64,000 nucleotides of DNA from an uncultured Roseibium sp. (GTDB lineage: Bacteria; Pseudomonadota; Alphaproteobacteria; Rhizobiales; Stappiaceae), in NCBI RefSeq assembly GCF_947499295.1, contig NZ_CANMNP010000003.1:62001-126000 (forward strand), written 5' to 3'. Of this stretch, positions 42,189 through 51,987 are shown piece after piece (position 1 is the first letter of the stretch; each line of letters begins with the position of its first letter). The notes beneath the pieces are model-generated. The model saw only the letters and a program-made list of their open reading frames with translations, was not told the DNA's origin and did no database searches. Both the position numbers and the translations under genes were made by a program.

Positions 42189-42792
42189 TCAATGCCCTCC
42201 CAGCTGGCAATGCCTGTTTGACTTTAAAAACGAGCAAACAATCTTCTGCATCATCAGCACAACCAACATCGGGACCGATTGCAGTGACATCGAAGATTAC
42301 TCCGTTCGCAGACAATCGCAATTTGTAAGGACATAGCCAGATTGAAGGAAGCGCCCAAAACCGGTGGGCGTGAGCTGGACGCACGATTGCGCTCGTAATC
42401 CTCCTTATTGAAAGTTGTGGTTTCGGTTGTTATTTTCGCTCTATGGGGGAATTTGGGGGATTTAAGGTTGCGTTGCGCAGCCTGTTAAGGCGGTTCGCAT
42501 ATCGTCTCATCAAACGGGATCTTGAAAAACAAGCTCCCGGCGTGAAAGTCGTTTTGCCTGAAGGTGAAAATCAAAAGCCCAGGGAACGTGAGAAGTAGAT
42601 GTTTTCAGGGTAGGTGCAACCGAACGGTTCTTGGGTGCTCTAAAACGGGCTTGGCCCGGACAAGCACGCAATGAAAGGTCGGCAGGGTATTTGGACTAAA
42701 ACGAAGACCTGCTTGACCCTTACGGACTTCAACTGCGCCAAAGTCGCTTCAAACGAATTAGCCTCTGTGCTCGCTGCGATATCTTTGAGGTT
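42189..42792. other. 604-base sparse region
   Basis: No long gene. A 70-codon minus frame (42172-42384, GTG start) runs just into the AlkD-like gene; its second half reads plausibly (LSANGVIFDVTAIGPDVG) but it lacks an SD. A 51-codon plus frame is listed separately. The rest, to 42792, shows nothing I can name. Confidence 0.35.
42443..42598 (+). CDS. Possible 51-residue basic peptide gene
   Basis: ATG 42443 to TAG 42598. The translation starts MGEFGGFKVALRSLLRRFAY and continues with RLIKRDLEKQAPGVKV, ending KPREREK. The N-terminal half would form a basic amphipathic helix. It fills an otherwise empty region, but no SD is visible (TATTTTCGCTCT before the ATG), so it may be a chance frame. Confidence 0.3.
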   Translation: MGEFGGFKVALRSLLRRFAYRLIKRDLEKQAPGVKVVLPEGENQKPREREK

Positions 42793-43065
42793 TCAAGGAC
42801 ACCGAACTTTGTAAGGCGTTCCATATTCATCATGGGCGATGCAATTTCGTGGGGTAGTGACGACGCCGACAATGCCGCCGCCTACAGCACCAAGGGCTGC
42901 GCCGGCTATGGTTGCGTTGACAGTCGATCCGGCAACCGCGCCAATCGTGGCACCGGTCGCTGCGCCAAGCCCGGCGCCGATCAGCATTCTGTCCCGCTGG
43001 CTCTCGGTATTGGCGCAACCAGCCAAAAGAACGGCGAAAGCTGCCGCAGTTAGGATGGGTTTCAT
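42793..43065 (-). CDS. Glycine-zipper lipoprotein, copy 1
   Basis: 90 residues. Lipoprotein signal with lipobox LAGC (Cys17), then a QRDRMLIGAGLGAATGATIG glycine-zipper segment and GAALGAVGGGIVGVVTT, ending with a short Cys-containing tail (NCIAHDEYGTPYKVRCP). Glycine-zipper (YMGG-like) lipoproteins sit in the outer membrane. It is the most divergent of three tandem paralogues. Confidence 0.8.
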   Translation of the reverse strand: MKPILTAAAFAVLLAGCANTESQRDRMLIGAGLGAATGATIGAVAGSTVNATIAGAALGAVGGGIVGVVTTPRNCIAHDEYGTPYKVRCP

Positions 43066-43163
43066 CCGAGTTTGCCCCCTGGCGAAATTCAGTCCGCCAA
43101 GGGTGGGGATTTATGGTTAACAGTTTCTTACCAGCCTCGGGTTATCCAAGGACAGATAGGCTG

Positions 43164-43436
43164 TTAAGGGCAGACAACCCTGTAGGGATTGCCGTAGCGG
43201 TCATAGGCGACACAGTTTTTCGGTGTCGTTGCCGCCCCGACAATCGCGCCGCCTGCTGCGCCGATGGCAGCGCCGGCAAGCGCAGGTCCTGCACCGTTGC
43301 CGGCCGCAGCGCCGATGATCGCGCCTGTTGCCGCTCCAAGACCGCCACCAACAAGCGCGCGATCCCTCTGGCTGTCTGACTGGCAACCTGCCAGAAAGGC
43401 TGCCGATGCAGCAATAAGAAGCAATTTTCTCATCAT
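43164..43436 (-). CDS. Glycine-zipper lipoprotein, copy 2
   Basis: 90 residues from ATG 43436; two further in-frame ATGs (43433, 43442) make the exact start uncertain. Lipobox LAGC, SQRDRALVGGGLGAATG glycine zipper, GAAIGAAGGAIVGAATTPKN and the tail CVAYDRYGNPYRVVCP. It shares long identical stretches with copy 3. Confidence 0.82.
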   Translation of the reverse strand: MMRKLLLIAASAAFLAGCQSDSQRDRALVGGGLGAATGAIIGAAAGNGAGPALAGAAIGAAGGAIVGAATTPKNCVAYDRYGNPYRVVCP

Positions 43437-43484
43437 TTCCATCCTACCGGTCACATCACCGAGGTGTTGCCTGTGCGTCGCGTC

Positions 43485-43754
43485 TTACGGGCAAGCCACG
43501 CGGTACGGGTTACCGTAGCGGTCATAAGCAACGCAGTTTTTCGGTGTCGTGGCAGATCCGACAATCGCACCGCCGGCACCACCGATGGCTGCACCTACAA
43601 GCGCGCCGCCGACATCACCAGTGGCCGCAGCACCAATGGCTGCACCTGTTGCCGCGCCAAGGCCGCCGCCGACGAGGGCGCGGTCGCGCTGGCTGTCAGA
43701 CTGGCATCCGGCCAGCGCAAGGCCGACTGCAGCGAGCAGTACAAGCTTCTTCAT
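43485..43754 (-). CDS. Glycine-zipper lipoprotein, copy 3
   Basis: 89 residues with strong SD AAAGGAGACG. Lipobox LAGC, SDSQRDRALVGGGLGAATG, GAAIGGAGGAIVGSATTPKN and the tail CVAYDRYGNPYRVACP. This first gene of the tandem trio (in transcription order) may be the parent of the duplicates. The two tail cysteines could form a disulfide. Confidence 0.82.
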   Translation of the reverse strand: MKKLVLLAAVGLALAGCQSDSQRDRALVGGGLGAATGAAIGAAATGDVGGALVGAAIGGAGGAIVGSATTPKNCVAYDRYGNPYRVACP

Positions 43755-44011
43755 GGAATTCGTCTCCTTTCCGGCCGCACGTGACGGCGTGTCAATTCAT
43801 TAAAAGTCTGACCGAAGGTAAGCTGCTTTGCCGTTCGGGGCAATCGTTCATTCTTCCAAGCGTTTTGCGGCCACCGGGATATCTGATCAGAGTTCTTCAA
43901 CGATGTGAACCAGATAGCGCCGTTAGGGCGAAAGTATGACGCTGACACGCGTTCCAGAGCGCCCGTTGCCATAAACGTTAAAGTGTTGCTTTTCGACCGC
44001 TCGGAAATCGT

Positions 44012-45634
44012 TCAGCTTCTGAGCGCTGCCAACAGTCCTTTTGTGGAGGCATCTTTGGTGTCTGCACTCGCGTCGCCCTTGACCATCGGTAGTAGCGCGG
44101 TCGCCAGTTCCTTGCCCAGCTCAACGCCCCATTGGTCGAAGGAATTGATGTCCCAGATAACGCCTTCGACAAATACCCGGTGCTCGTAAAGCGCGATCAG
44201 GCGACCGAGTGCAAAGGGCGTCAGGCTGTCATGGACCAGCGTGATAGACGGACGGTTTCCCGGAAAGACCTTATGAGGTGCCAGCCGTTCGACTTCGTCA
44301 TCGGTCTTGCCGGAAGCTTTCAAAAGAGCTTTTGCCTCTTCCAGCGTTCTACCCAGCATCAAGGCCTCTGACTGCGCAAGGCAATTGGCGACAAGCAAGT
44401 CATGATGGTGCTTCAGATCGTCTTCGTGCCCATTGGCTGCGATCAGAAACTCACAAGGGATAACTGTCGTGCCCTGGTGGAGCAATTGGTAGAAAGCATG
44501 CTGGCCGTTTGTGCCGGGTTCGCCCCAGACGAGTGGGCCGGTTTCCTGAGTAACGGGTGTGCCATCCAGTTTGACGCTCTTACCGTTGGATTCCATATCC
44601 AGCTGCTGCAGATAGGCGGGCAGTCTCGACAGGCGCTGGTCATAAGGCAGGACAGCCCGTGCGCTGTATCCAAGAACATCCCGGTTCCAGATGCCGATCA
44701 AGGCCATCAATACAGGAAGATTGCCAGTAAGGTCGGCCTCCTGAAAGTGCTTGTCCATGGCATGGGCACCTTCCAGAAAGTCTGAGAAGGCATCGGGACC
44801 AATGGCAATCATCAATGGCAAGCCAATGGCCGACCAGACGGAATAGCGGCCGCCTACCCAATCCCAAAACCCGAAGACGCGCGACTGATCGATGCCGAAT
44901 GCGGCTACTTTGTCGAGCGCGGTTGATACCGCTGCGAAGTGGCTGCCGACCGCATCTTCGCCAAGCGTGTCGGCGATCCATTTGCGTGCGGTTTGCGCGT
45001 TGGTCATGGTTTCAATGGTGGTGAAGGTCTTGGAAGCGACAATGATCAGTGTTGTTGCAGGATCCAGCTTTGCCAGCGTATCGGCAACATGGGCTCCATC
45101 CACATTGGACACATAATGCAATCCCGGCCCATCGTGATAAGGTGCCAACGCCAGCGTGGTCATGACCGGGCCGAGGTCTGAACCGCCGATGCCAATATTG
45201 ACGACATCGGTAAAGGGGGTGCCCGTGGACGATGTCAGCTCCGCGGATCGCACCGCTTCGGAGAAGTCTGCCATGGCATCCAGAACTGCACGCACATCCG
45301 GCATAACGTCAGTGCCGTCGACAATCACGGGATCGTCCGACCTGTTGCGCAAGGCCGTGTGCAGCACGGCCCGGTTTTCCGTGCCGTTGATTTTTTCACC
45401 GGAGAACATTGCGGTGCGCCGGCCTTCAACGTCGGCAGCTTTTGCCAGATCGACAAGCTGAGCCAAAGCTTCGGCATCGATGATCGATTTGGAATAGTCG
45501 AGAAGAAGATCATCGGTTTTTGCTGAAAACGCATTGAAGCGTCCGGGGTCGTTCGCGAACAGATCCCGAAGCGTGGTGTTTTTCAGTTTCTCGGCATGCT
45601 GGCTGAGTGAAACGAATTGGGCTTCGAGTGCCAT
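44012..45634 (-). CDS. pgi: Glucose-6-phosphate isomerase
   Basis: 540 residues. Interconverts glucose-6-phosphate and fructose-6-phosphate. Family motifs: [31 protein letters not shown], the PGI signature [13 protein letters not shown] and the second signature region [20 protein letters not shown] with [16 protein letters not shown]. Catalytic Glu, His and Lys regions ([25 protein letters not shown]) are kept. In this pathway it feeds fructose-derived fructose-6-phosphate to zwf. Strong SD AAGGAGACG, overlapped by a palindrome shared with zwf. Confidence 0.96.
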   Translation of the reverse strand: MALEAQFVSLSQHAEKLKNTTLRDLFANDPGRFNAFSAKTDDLLLDYSKSIIDAEALAQLVDLAKAADVEGRRTAMFSGEKINGTENRAVLHTALRNRSDDPVIVDGTDVMPDVRAVLDAMADFSEAVRSAELTSSTGTPFTDVVNIGIGGSDLGPVMTTLALAPYHDGPGLHYVSNVDGAHVADTLAKLDPATTLIIVASKTFTTIETMTNAQTARKWIADTLGEDAVGSHFAAVSTALDKVAAFGIDQSRVFGFWDWVGGRYSVWSAIGLPLMIAIGPDAFSDFLEGAHAMDKHFQEADLTGNLPVLMALIGIWNRDVLGYSARAVLPYDQRLSRLPAYLQQLDMESNGKSVKLDGTPVTQETGPLVWGEPGTNGQHAFYQLLHQGTTVIPCEFLIAANGHEDDLKHHHDLLVANCLAQSEALMLGRTLEEAKALLKASGKTDDEVERLAPHKVFPGNRPSITLVHDSLTPFALGRLIALYEHRVFVEGVIWDINSFDQWGVELGKELATALLPMVKGDASADTKDASTKGLLAALRS

Positions 45635-45644
45635 GAACGTCTCC

Positions 45645-45658
45645 TTAAATCGGTTTAA
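45645..45658. promoter_or_regulatory. Palindrome in the pgi leader
   Basis: TTAAATCGGTTTAA, one mismatch from a perfect palindrome, starts 11 bases before the pgi start codon and reaches into its SD. The same sequence in perfect form lies upstream of zwf (50932-50945). Probably the binding site of a sugar-responsive regulator common to both genes. Confidence 0.5.
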
Positions 45659-45951
45659 TCACCTGAATTTAACCGTATTTTGGTTTCCGCGCTTCCATTA
45701 GCACAGGCTGTTCGGAAGGGGGAGGTCAAAATAGAAAATATGCTACCGGCGACGGTCTCGCGATTTCCAGCCGGGTTCCACCACGCGGGCCTCGCGCGCT
45801 TGTGACAAGTAAATTGCGTGTTGTGTCAATTACAAATTTTTTCAGGTGTGCCTACCATTGCAACCTGAGGGGGACGTGATTCTCTGCCCAATCTTGCTGG
45901 GCAAGACCAGTTTCTCAATGTTTGGCAACGAGCCGGAGCAAGGTTTGCGGC

Positions 45952-46578
45952 ATGACGACGGAAAGCAGTGAAAATACCCTGTTTCACCTCAAGGATCAGC
46001 CGGATGCCGAGGAGGAAGTGCTCGTCGTTGATTTCGACAACCTTTCAGTGGTCAACGCCGTGGTCTCAAATGTCAATGAATGGGGGTGCCGTCTGACATC
46101 TGTCGATATTCAGCAACTTTACAAGAATATCGGCATTCGGGCCAAGGACGCTGGCAAGCTGGTCAAGGCGCACGTGACTTCCGTGAAGGGTAACGATGCG
46201 GCCGTCGTTTTTGCCAAGCAGGAGAAAATGGGTTCCGACAAGCGCCGTGAAAAGCGCAACGACGTCAAGATCCCAGTCAAGATTGCTGACCTGGACGGCA
46301 TCACCGAGATCGAAGGAACCATTGTCGATGCCGGCAAGAACGGGTGCCGCGTCAAGGCCAAAGGCCTGACGGCACTGCCTGAGGAAGTCCTGCTGACGAT
46401 GAACAAGTTCGACAGACCGGTGGTTGCCGAATTTGCCTGGCGAAATGAGTCCTCTGCCGGAATGCGCTTGTTGTGGAACAGAACGCTTGAACAAGACGAC
46501 ACCACGGCAGGTGGCGCAGCCGATGATGCCGACATGTCTTCGGAAGACGATCCCATGCAATCGGCAACCGAGTTCTGA
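45952..46578 (+). CDS. PilZ-domain protein with two PilZ-like halves
   Basis: 208 residues from ATG 45952. The second half (about 92-185) starts RREKRNDVKIPVKIA, giving the RxxxR motif of c-di-GMP binders. The following [DN]xSxxG motif reads DAGKNG, with Gly for Ser. The first half (VVDFDNLSVVNAVVSNVNEW, GCRLTS) looks like a second, degenerate PilZ barrel. The C-terminal 25 residues are acidic and disordered. It may sense c-di-GMP or have lost binding. It faces the eda gene tail to tail. Confidence 0.72.
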   Translation: MTTESSENTLFHLKDQPDAEEEVLVVDFDNLSVVNAVVSNVNEWGCRLTSVDIQQLYKNIGIRAKDAGKLVKAHVTSVKGNDAAVVFAKQEKMGSDKRREKRNDVKIPVKIADLDGITEIEGTIVDAGKNGCRVKAKGLTALPEEVLLTMNKFDRPVVAEFAWRNESSAGMRLLWNRTLEQDDTTAGGAADDADMSSEDDPMQSATEF

Positions 46579-46616
46579 GCTTCCCGTAAGCGAAGCCCTG
46601 CCTAATCATCGGATTT

Positions 46617-47255
46617 CTAGTCGTTCAGACCAGCGGCTGCACGCGCGCGCTCCTCGATACCCGACCAGTCTTCTGAAGCGATCGCCTTGGCATCGGCAAT
46701 CCAGGAGCCGCCGACGCACAGTACGTTCGGCAGTTGCAGATAGTCCGGTGCCTTGTCCAGACTGACGCCCCCCGTCGGGCAGAACTTGGCTGCTGCGAGC
46801 GGCGAGGACAGGGACTTCAGATAAGAAGCGCCACCAGCCTGTTCGGCAGGAAAGAATTTAAGACGCTCGTAGCCACGCTCCAGGAGCCTCATGACCTCCG
46901 ATGCGGTCGCCGCACCCGGCAGGAGAGGCACGCTGTGCTGATCAGCTGCATCCAGCAGCGCATCGGTGGCACCTGGTGACACGATAAATCGTGCACCGGC
47001 CGAAACGGCAGCATCATACTGCCTGTCATTCAGAACTGTACCGGCACCGACGATTGCACCATCCACGTGCTCGTTTACCGCATCGATTGCTTCCAGCGCG
47101 TGTGGGGTGCGGAGCGTGATCTCGATGGCTGGAAGGCCGCCCCGGACGAGCGCCTTGGCCATTGGCACAGCCTTTTTCGGATCTTCAACGACCAGAACCG
47201 GGATCACCGGAGCAGCGCACATCACACGTTCGATTTTTTCAATGTCCTGGGCCAT
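46617..47255 (-). CDS. eda: KDPG aldolase (bifunctional Eda)
   Basis: 212 residues. Splits 2-keto-3-deoxy-6-phosphogluconate to pyruvate and glyceraldehyde-3-phosphate, the last Entner-Doudoroff step. Visible: VIPVLVVEDPKKAVPMAKAL, LPAIEITLRTPHALEAI with the catalytic Glu, GAGTVLN, the Schiff-base Lys in RLKFFPAEQAGG, and FCPTGGVSL. It follows edd on the same strand with a 172-base gap. Confidence 0.95.
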   Translation of the reverse strand: MAQDIEKIERVMCAAPVIPVLVVEDPKKAVPMAKALVRGGLPAIEITLRTPHALEAIDAVNEHVDGAIVGAGTVLNDRQYDAAVSAGARFIVSPGATDALLDAADQHSVPLLPGAATASEVMRLLERGYERLKFFPAEQAGGASYLKSLSSPLAAAKFCPTGGVSLDKAPDYLQLPNVLCVGGSWIADAKAIASEDWSGIEERARAAAGLND

Positions 47256-47427
47256 ATCGCCTCCAAAGTCTCTATCTGGTCTCTTTGTTGAACGCAGTGG
47301 ACAGGGCCAAACCTACCAGCGTTTCTGCCTTGGTCCTGAGGGACTGATTGTGTGTCCCTGCTTTTCGCTGCGTTCCTGCCGGGTGGTCGATGGTGTTGTC
47401 CACCCTGGCTCTTGCATAAATTTTTCC

Positions 47428-49248
47428 TTAAGCGCCAAACACATGGGCGCCGGTATCGGCAGTGCCGACGGCGTTGCGGAAGACTGAGAAGAGGTCACGG
47501 CCAACGCCATCCTGGTGTTCGCTCAGATCTGCTTCTGCAAGCGGCCGCGCATTGAACTCCGCCTCATCAACCAGAACAGTCAATTCACCGCTGATCGCAT
47601 TGACGCGGATCATATCGCCGTCGCGAATTTTCGCGATGGGTCCACCGGCAGCAGCTTCAGGTGTCACGTGAATGGCCGCCGGTACCTTGCCGGACGCGCC
47701 AGACATGCGACCATCGGTGATCAGCGCTACCTTGTGGCCTCTGTCCTGCAGAATGCCAAGGCACGGGGTCAACTTGTGAAGCTCGGGCATGCCGATTGCC
47801 TTCGGCCCCTGAAACCGGACAACCGCGGCAACATCTCCGGTCAGTTCCTTGTTGTTGAAGGCAGTCAGAAAATCGTTCTGGTCGTGGAAGACACGGGCAG
47901 GGGCCTCAATGATGTGACGTTCCTTGGCCACCGCGGATATCTTGATAACTGCCTTGCCCATGTTGCCGGTCAGCATTTTCAGCCCACCCGTTGGCTGGAA
48001 GGCTTTGGAAACAGGCGCGAGGACGGTTTCATCACCCGATGTCTGAGGCACCGCTTGGCGTTGCAGATTGCCTTCTGAATCGAGTTTCGCCTCAACGGTG
48101 TAGCCGGAAAGATCGGTGCCATACACGGTCTTCACATCCTGATGCAGGTAGCCTTCACCAAGCAGTTCGCGGATCAGGAAGGCGAGGCCGCCCGCTGCCT
48201 GAAAGTGGTTCACGTCTGCCTTGCCGTTGGGATAAACACGCGCCAGAAGCGGGACAACGTCGGAAAGGTCCGATATGTCATCCCATGTCAGGCGGATGCC
48301 GGCTGTCGCTGCGATTGCGACCAGATGCATGGTGTGGTTTGTGGAGCCGCCAGTGGCGTGCAGGCCAACAACACCGTTGACGATCGCCTTTTCGTCGATG
48401 ACCTCCCCAACCGGTGTGAATTCATTGCCAAGTGCGGAGATGGCAAGAGCGCGTTTTGCGGCTTCTTTTGTCAGCGCGTCGCGCAGCGGTGTGCCCGGAT
48501 TGACGAAGGATGCACCTGGCATGTGCAGGCCCATGATCTCCATCAGCATCTGGTTCGAATTGGCGGTGCCGTAGAAGGTGCAAGTTCCCGGAGAGTGATA
48601 GGCTTTGGACTCGCTTTCCAGAAGCGCATCCCGGCCAACCTTGCCTTCGGCGTAAAGCTGTCTGACCTTGGCCTTGTCATCGTTCGAAATACCCGTAGTC
48701 ATCGGGCCCGCCGGAATGAAGACAGTTGGCAGGTGGCCGAATGACAAGGCCGCGATGGCAAGACCTGGAACGATCTTGTCGCAGATCCCGAGAAAAACCG
48801 CTGCGTCGAACATCTGGTGCGACAGGCCAACGGCTGCACCCATGGCAATCACGTCGCGGGAGAAAAGCGACAATTCCATGCCTTCCTGACCCTGGGTGAC
48901 ACCGTCGCACATTGCTGGGACACCGCCTGCAACCTGAGCCACTGCGCCAGCTTCCCGCGCAGCGTCACGGATCAGAGCAGGATAGGTCTCATAGGGCTGG
49001 TGAGCCGACAGCATGTCATTGTAGGAGGTGATAATCCCGAGATTTGGCACGACGTCGCCGGACAGAGCGTTCTTGTCGCTCAGACCGCATGCGGCGAAAC
49101 CATGCGCAAGGTTGCCGCAGGAGAGGCGGGAGCGTTGCGGTCCCTGGTCGGCTGCCTTACCGATGCGCTCCAGGTATCTTGAACGGCTGTCATGGCTGCG
49201 TTTGACGATCCGTTCGGTGACGGCGCCGATGCGGTCCTGGATGGTCAT
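47428..49248 (-). CDS. edd: 6-phosphogluconate dehydratase
   Basis: 606 residues. Removes water from 6-phosphogluconate to give KDPG. Iron-sulfur cysteines are visible in [32 protein letters not shown] and [20 protein letters not shown]. The C-terminal half has [20 protein letters not shown] and [20 protein letters not shown]. IlvD/Edd family, Edd branch by length and by the ED neighbours. SD not strong; 138 bases after zwf. Confidence 0.95.
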   Translation of the reverse strand: MTIQDRIGAVTERIVKRSHDSRSRYLERIGKAADQGPQRSRLSCGNLAHGFAACGLSDKNALSGDVVPNLGIITSYNDMLSAHQPYETYPALIRDAAREAGAVAQVAGGVPAMCDGVTQGQEGMELSLFSRDVIAMGAAVGLSHQMFDAAVFLGICDKIVPGLAIAALSFGHLPTVFIPAGPMTTGISNDDKAKVRQLYAEGKVGRDALLESESKAYHSPGTCTFYGTANSNQMLMEIMGLHMPGASFVNPGTPLRDALTKEAAKRALAISALGNEFTPVGEVIDEKAIVNGVVGLHATGGSTNHTMHLVAIAATAGIRLTWDDISDLSDVVPLLARVYPNGKADVNHFQAAGGLAFLIRELLGEGYLHQDVKTVYGTDLSGYTVEAKLDSEGNLQRQAVPQTSGDETVLAPVSKAFQPTGGLKMLTGNMGKAVIKISAVAKERHIIEAPARVFHDQNDFLTAFNNKELTGDVAAVVRFQGPKAIGMPELHKLTPCLGILQDRGHKVALITDGRMSGASGKVPAAIHVTPEAAAGGPIAKIRDGDMIRVNAISGELTVLVDEAEFNARPLAEADLSEHQDGVGRDLFSVFRNAVGTADTGAHVFGA

Positions 49249-49386
49249 TGCTTTGATCCTTTGCTAGCCGACTTGCGGCCTGGCTGTTCTTCTTCCAGCG
49301 AAAGCGGAGGACTGTTTCTGGCAATCCCCGCAATTCGCGGTATCTAGGTCAGCGTTTCGGCAGGCGGTCAGCCTGCTCATGTCCGT

Positions 49387-50862
49387 TTATTCGCTGTCGT
49401 CTTCCGACCATGTGCGGCCGTCGCGTTCCACCAGTGCGATGGAGGCCGACGGCCCCCAGGTTCCGGCGGTATAGCCCTTTGGAGCTTCCTTGGAGGCTGT
49501 CCAGGCTGCCAGGATCGGATCGATCCAGGCCCACGCAGCGTCGACTTCGTCGCGGCGCATAAAGAGTGTCTGGTTACCCCGGATCACATCCATGATCAGG
49601 CGTTCGTAGGCGTCAGGATTGCGCACTTTGAAAGCTTCGGCGAAGCTCATGTCGAGCGGGACCTGACGCAGGCGCATTCCTCCCGGGCCAGGGTCCTTGA
49701 TCATCACCTGCATCTGTACACCTTCATCCGGCTGCAGACGGATGATAAGGCGGTTGGCCGTGATGGTTCCAGCTTCCACGTCGAAAATAGAATGGGGGAT
49801 CGGCTGAAACTGCACAACGATTTCAGACACGCGCTGGGCCAGTCTCTTGCCGGTGCGCAGATAAAAGGGAACGCCGGCCCACCGCCAATTGGCGATTTCC
49901 GCCTTCAGTGCGACAAAGGTTTCCGTGCGGCTCTCGTTGTTTCCGAGTTCTTCAAGATATCCGGGAACAGCACCGCCTGCGGACGCGCCTGCACGGTACT
50001 GTCCACGAACGGTCAACTTGTCCGCGCTTTGCGCGTCGATCGGGGCAAGGGCTTTCAGAACCTTCAGTTTCTCGTCCCGAACGCTGTCTGCGTTCATGGA
50101 CTCAGGCGGCTCCATCGCCACCAGACACAGCAATTGAAGGATGTGGTTCTGGACCATGTCCCTCAATGCGCCAGCCGTATCATAGTAACCGGCACGTCCG
50201 CCGGTTCCGAGGGACTCAGCAACCGTGATCTGGACGTGGTCTATATGGGCGGCATTCCAGAGTGGTTCGAACAGGGCGTTGGCAAAGCGCAACGCCATCA
50301 GGTTTTGAACCGTTTCCTTGCCCAGATAGTGATCAATCCGGAAGATCTGGTCTTCCGCGAAAACAGCGCCCACTGTGTCGTTGAGCGCCTTGGCCGATGC
50401 GCCGTCCTTGCCGATAGGCTTTTCCATCACAACGCGCGAGTTGCTGTTGACGACGCCGATACGTCCGAGGTTCTCGGAAATTGTGCCGAAAAGATCGGGG
50501 CCGACCGCCAGATAAAAAGCACGGATCACTTCGGGGCGTTCGACGAGAATTGTCTTCAGGTCTTCAAAGCCCTTGGCGGTCGCAATGTCGATCTTCACAT
50601 AGTAGAGACGTGCCAGAAACTGCTTGAGATGTTCGTCGTCCAGGTCTTTGACGTGTTCCTTGAGTGCTTTTTCGGCGTAGTCACGGAAGTCGTCATGTGT
50701 GTAGTCGCGGCGAGCGCTGCAGATGATGCGCGCCTTTTCCGGCATCTGGCCATCCGCATCGCGATGATAAAGGGCCGGCAGCAGTTTACGGTGGGCGAGA
50801 TCACCGGATGCGCCGAACACAACCAGATCGAAATCTTCAACTTCAATGACGCGTACCGCCAT
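49387..50862 (-). CDS. zwf: Glucose-6-phosphate 1-dehydrogenase
   Basis: 491 residues from ATG 50862 with AAGGGA in front; a TTG two codons upstream has no advantage. Cofactor-binding DLVVFGASGDLAHRKLLPAL, substrate site FRIDHYLGKETVQNLMALRF and VMEKPIGKD are exact family motifs. Makes 6-phosphogluconolactone. The pgl gene, which usually lies between zwf and edd in related genomes, is absent here. A 14-base palindrome sits 70 bases upstream of the start. Confidence 0.95.
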   Translation of the reverse strand: MAVRVIEVEDFDLVVFGASGDLAHRKLLPALYHRDADGQMPEKARIICSARRDYTHDDFRDYAEKALKEHVKDLDDEHLKQFLARLYYVKIDIATAKGFEDLKTILVERPEVIRAFYLAVGPDLFGTISENLGRIGVVNSNSRVVMEKPIGKDGASAKALNDTVGAVFAEDQIFRIDHYLGKETVQNLMALRFANALFEPLWNAAHIDHVQITVAESLGTGGRAGYYDTAGALRDMVQNHILQLLCLVAMEPPESMNADSVRDEKLKVLKALAPIDAQSADKLTVRGQYRAGASAGGAVPGYLEELGNNESRTETFVALKAEIANWRWAGVPFYLRTGKRLAQRVSEIVVQFQPIPHSIFDVEAGTITANRLIIRLQPDEGVQMQVMIKDPGPGGMRLRQVPLDMSFAEAFKVRNPDAYERLIMDVIRGNQTLFMRRDEVDAAWAWIDPILAAWTASKEAPKGYTAGTWGPSASIALVERDGRTWSEDDSE

Positions 50863-50931
50863 GGACAAATCCCTTCTAAACGGTCGACCGATTAACAGGT
50901 AATGGGTTCTCCGGCCGATTTCGGGTGTCTT

Positions 50932-50945
50932 TTAAATCGATTTAA
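50932..50945. promoter_or_regulatory. Palindromic operator upstream of zwf
   Basis: TTAAATCGATTTAA is a perfect 14-base palindrome in the gap between the fructokinase stop and the zwf start. A one-mismatch copy is in the pgi leader. Likely site for a central carbon regulator of LacI type, which is not encoded in the window. Confidence 0.55.
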
Positions 50946-50961
50946 TTAACTTGTCAGCCCC

Positions 50962-51909
50962 TCATTTGAGCGCTGCCCATTCTTTTTCCAGTTCGGCCTT
51001 TCTCGGCAGGTTCGCACCGCGCCGCGCGCAGGTAACGGCCGCTGCCTGAACCGCAAACTCGACAAGTCTTTTTAGCTGGCCTTCATCCAGCGCGGCAAGA
51101 GCGGAGCGGTTGGTTGCTCCGAGTTCTTTCAAGCCTGCCAGAAGCGCAGCCTGAAAAGTGTCGCCTGCTCCGACCGTATCTTCGACCGCAACCTTAATGC
51201 CGGGCACGGTGAGTTCAATGCCGGGGGCAAAGACTGAGGCACCTTCTCCACCTCTTGTGACAATGACGAGCGCAACGCCTGATCGCAGCCAATTTCGAGC
51301 AGTGTCTTCAATGGAAATATCCGGTGTGATCAGCGCAAGATCCTCGTCACTGACTTTGACAATGTCTGTCAATGGGATGAGCGCTTCCGTGTTTTGTCGC
51401 CAGAGCGCCATGTCGGAGACGACGGTTGGACGGATATTCGGATCGAAGGAGACAAGCGTCCGGGCCCGCTCGCGCTCAATCAAGGCCCGTAACGCACCTG
51501 CTATTGGGTCGACGAGCGCAGTGTAGGAGCCGATGTGCAGGAAAAGCGGTGGTGTGCCGAAGGTAGGCAGATCGGCTTCCGTGACCATGCGATCCGCCGC
51601 ATTGGAGCCATAAAACGTATATGCAGGAGACCCATGTTCGTCCTTCTGGACCAAGCTCAACGTTGTCAGATAGTTCGTTCTTAGAATGTAACGGTCCGAA
51701 ACGCCTTCGGTCCGGAACTTTTGAACCAGCCGTTCCCCAAGAGCATCCTTTGAAATGCCACCGAAGAATGCAGAGTCTTCGCCAAGACGAGCTAGGCCCA
51801 TGGCCACATTGAAGGGGGATCCGCCAATGCGGGCATCAAAACCGATGCTGTCGTCGTTCGTCGCTTCGCCGAACAGGTCAAAAAGGGCTTCGCCACAAAT
51901 CAGAAACAT
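50962..51909 (-). CDS. frk: Fructokinase (PfkB family)
   Basis: 315 residues. Phosphorylates fructose to fructose-6-phosphate after ABC uptake. PfkB motifs: GEALFDLFG, FDARIGGSPFNVAMGLARLG (N-terminal signature), SFDPNIRP, and VEDTVGAGDTFQAALLAGL with the catalytic Asp. It follows the frc transporter genes on the same strand, 78 bases after frcA, as in the Sinorhizobium frcBCAK arrangement. Confidence 0.92.
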   Translation of the reverse strand: MFLICGEALFDLFGEATNDDSIGFDARIGGSPFNVAMGLARLGEDSAFFGGISKDALGERLVQKFRTEGVSDRYILRTNYLTTLSLVQKDEHGSPAYTFYGSNAADRMVTEADLPTFGTPPLFLHIGSYTALVDPIAGALRALIERERARTLVSFDPNIRPTVVSDMALWRQNTEALIPLTDIVKVSDEDLALITPDISIEDTARNWLRSGVALVIVTRGGEGASVFAPGIELTVPGIKVAVEDTVGAGDTFQAALLAGLKELGATNRSALAALDEGQLKRLVEFAVQAAAVTCARRGANLPRKAELEKEWAALK

Positions 51910-51987
51910 TCGCTTTCCAAATCACTCGTTGTTTTCAAGCCGGCCCGGTGTTGCCGAGCAGGCTCAATTGAAGCTTTAGGGTGCCGT

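Noticed and set aside
50932..50945. zwf palindrome as a fourth site of the GntR regulon
   Set aside because: It shares the ATCGAT core, but the arms (TTAA against TAAT) match the pgi leader instead, so another regulator is more likely.
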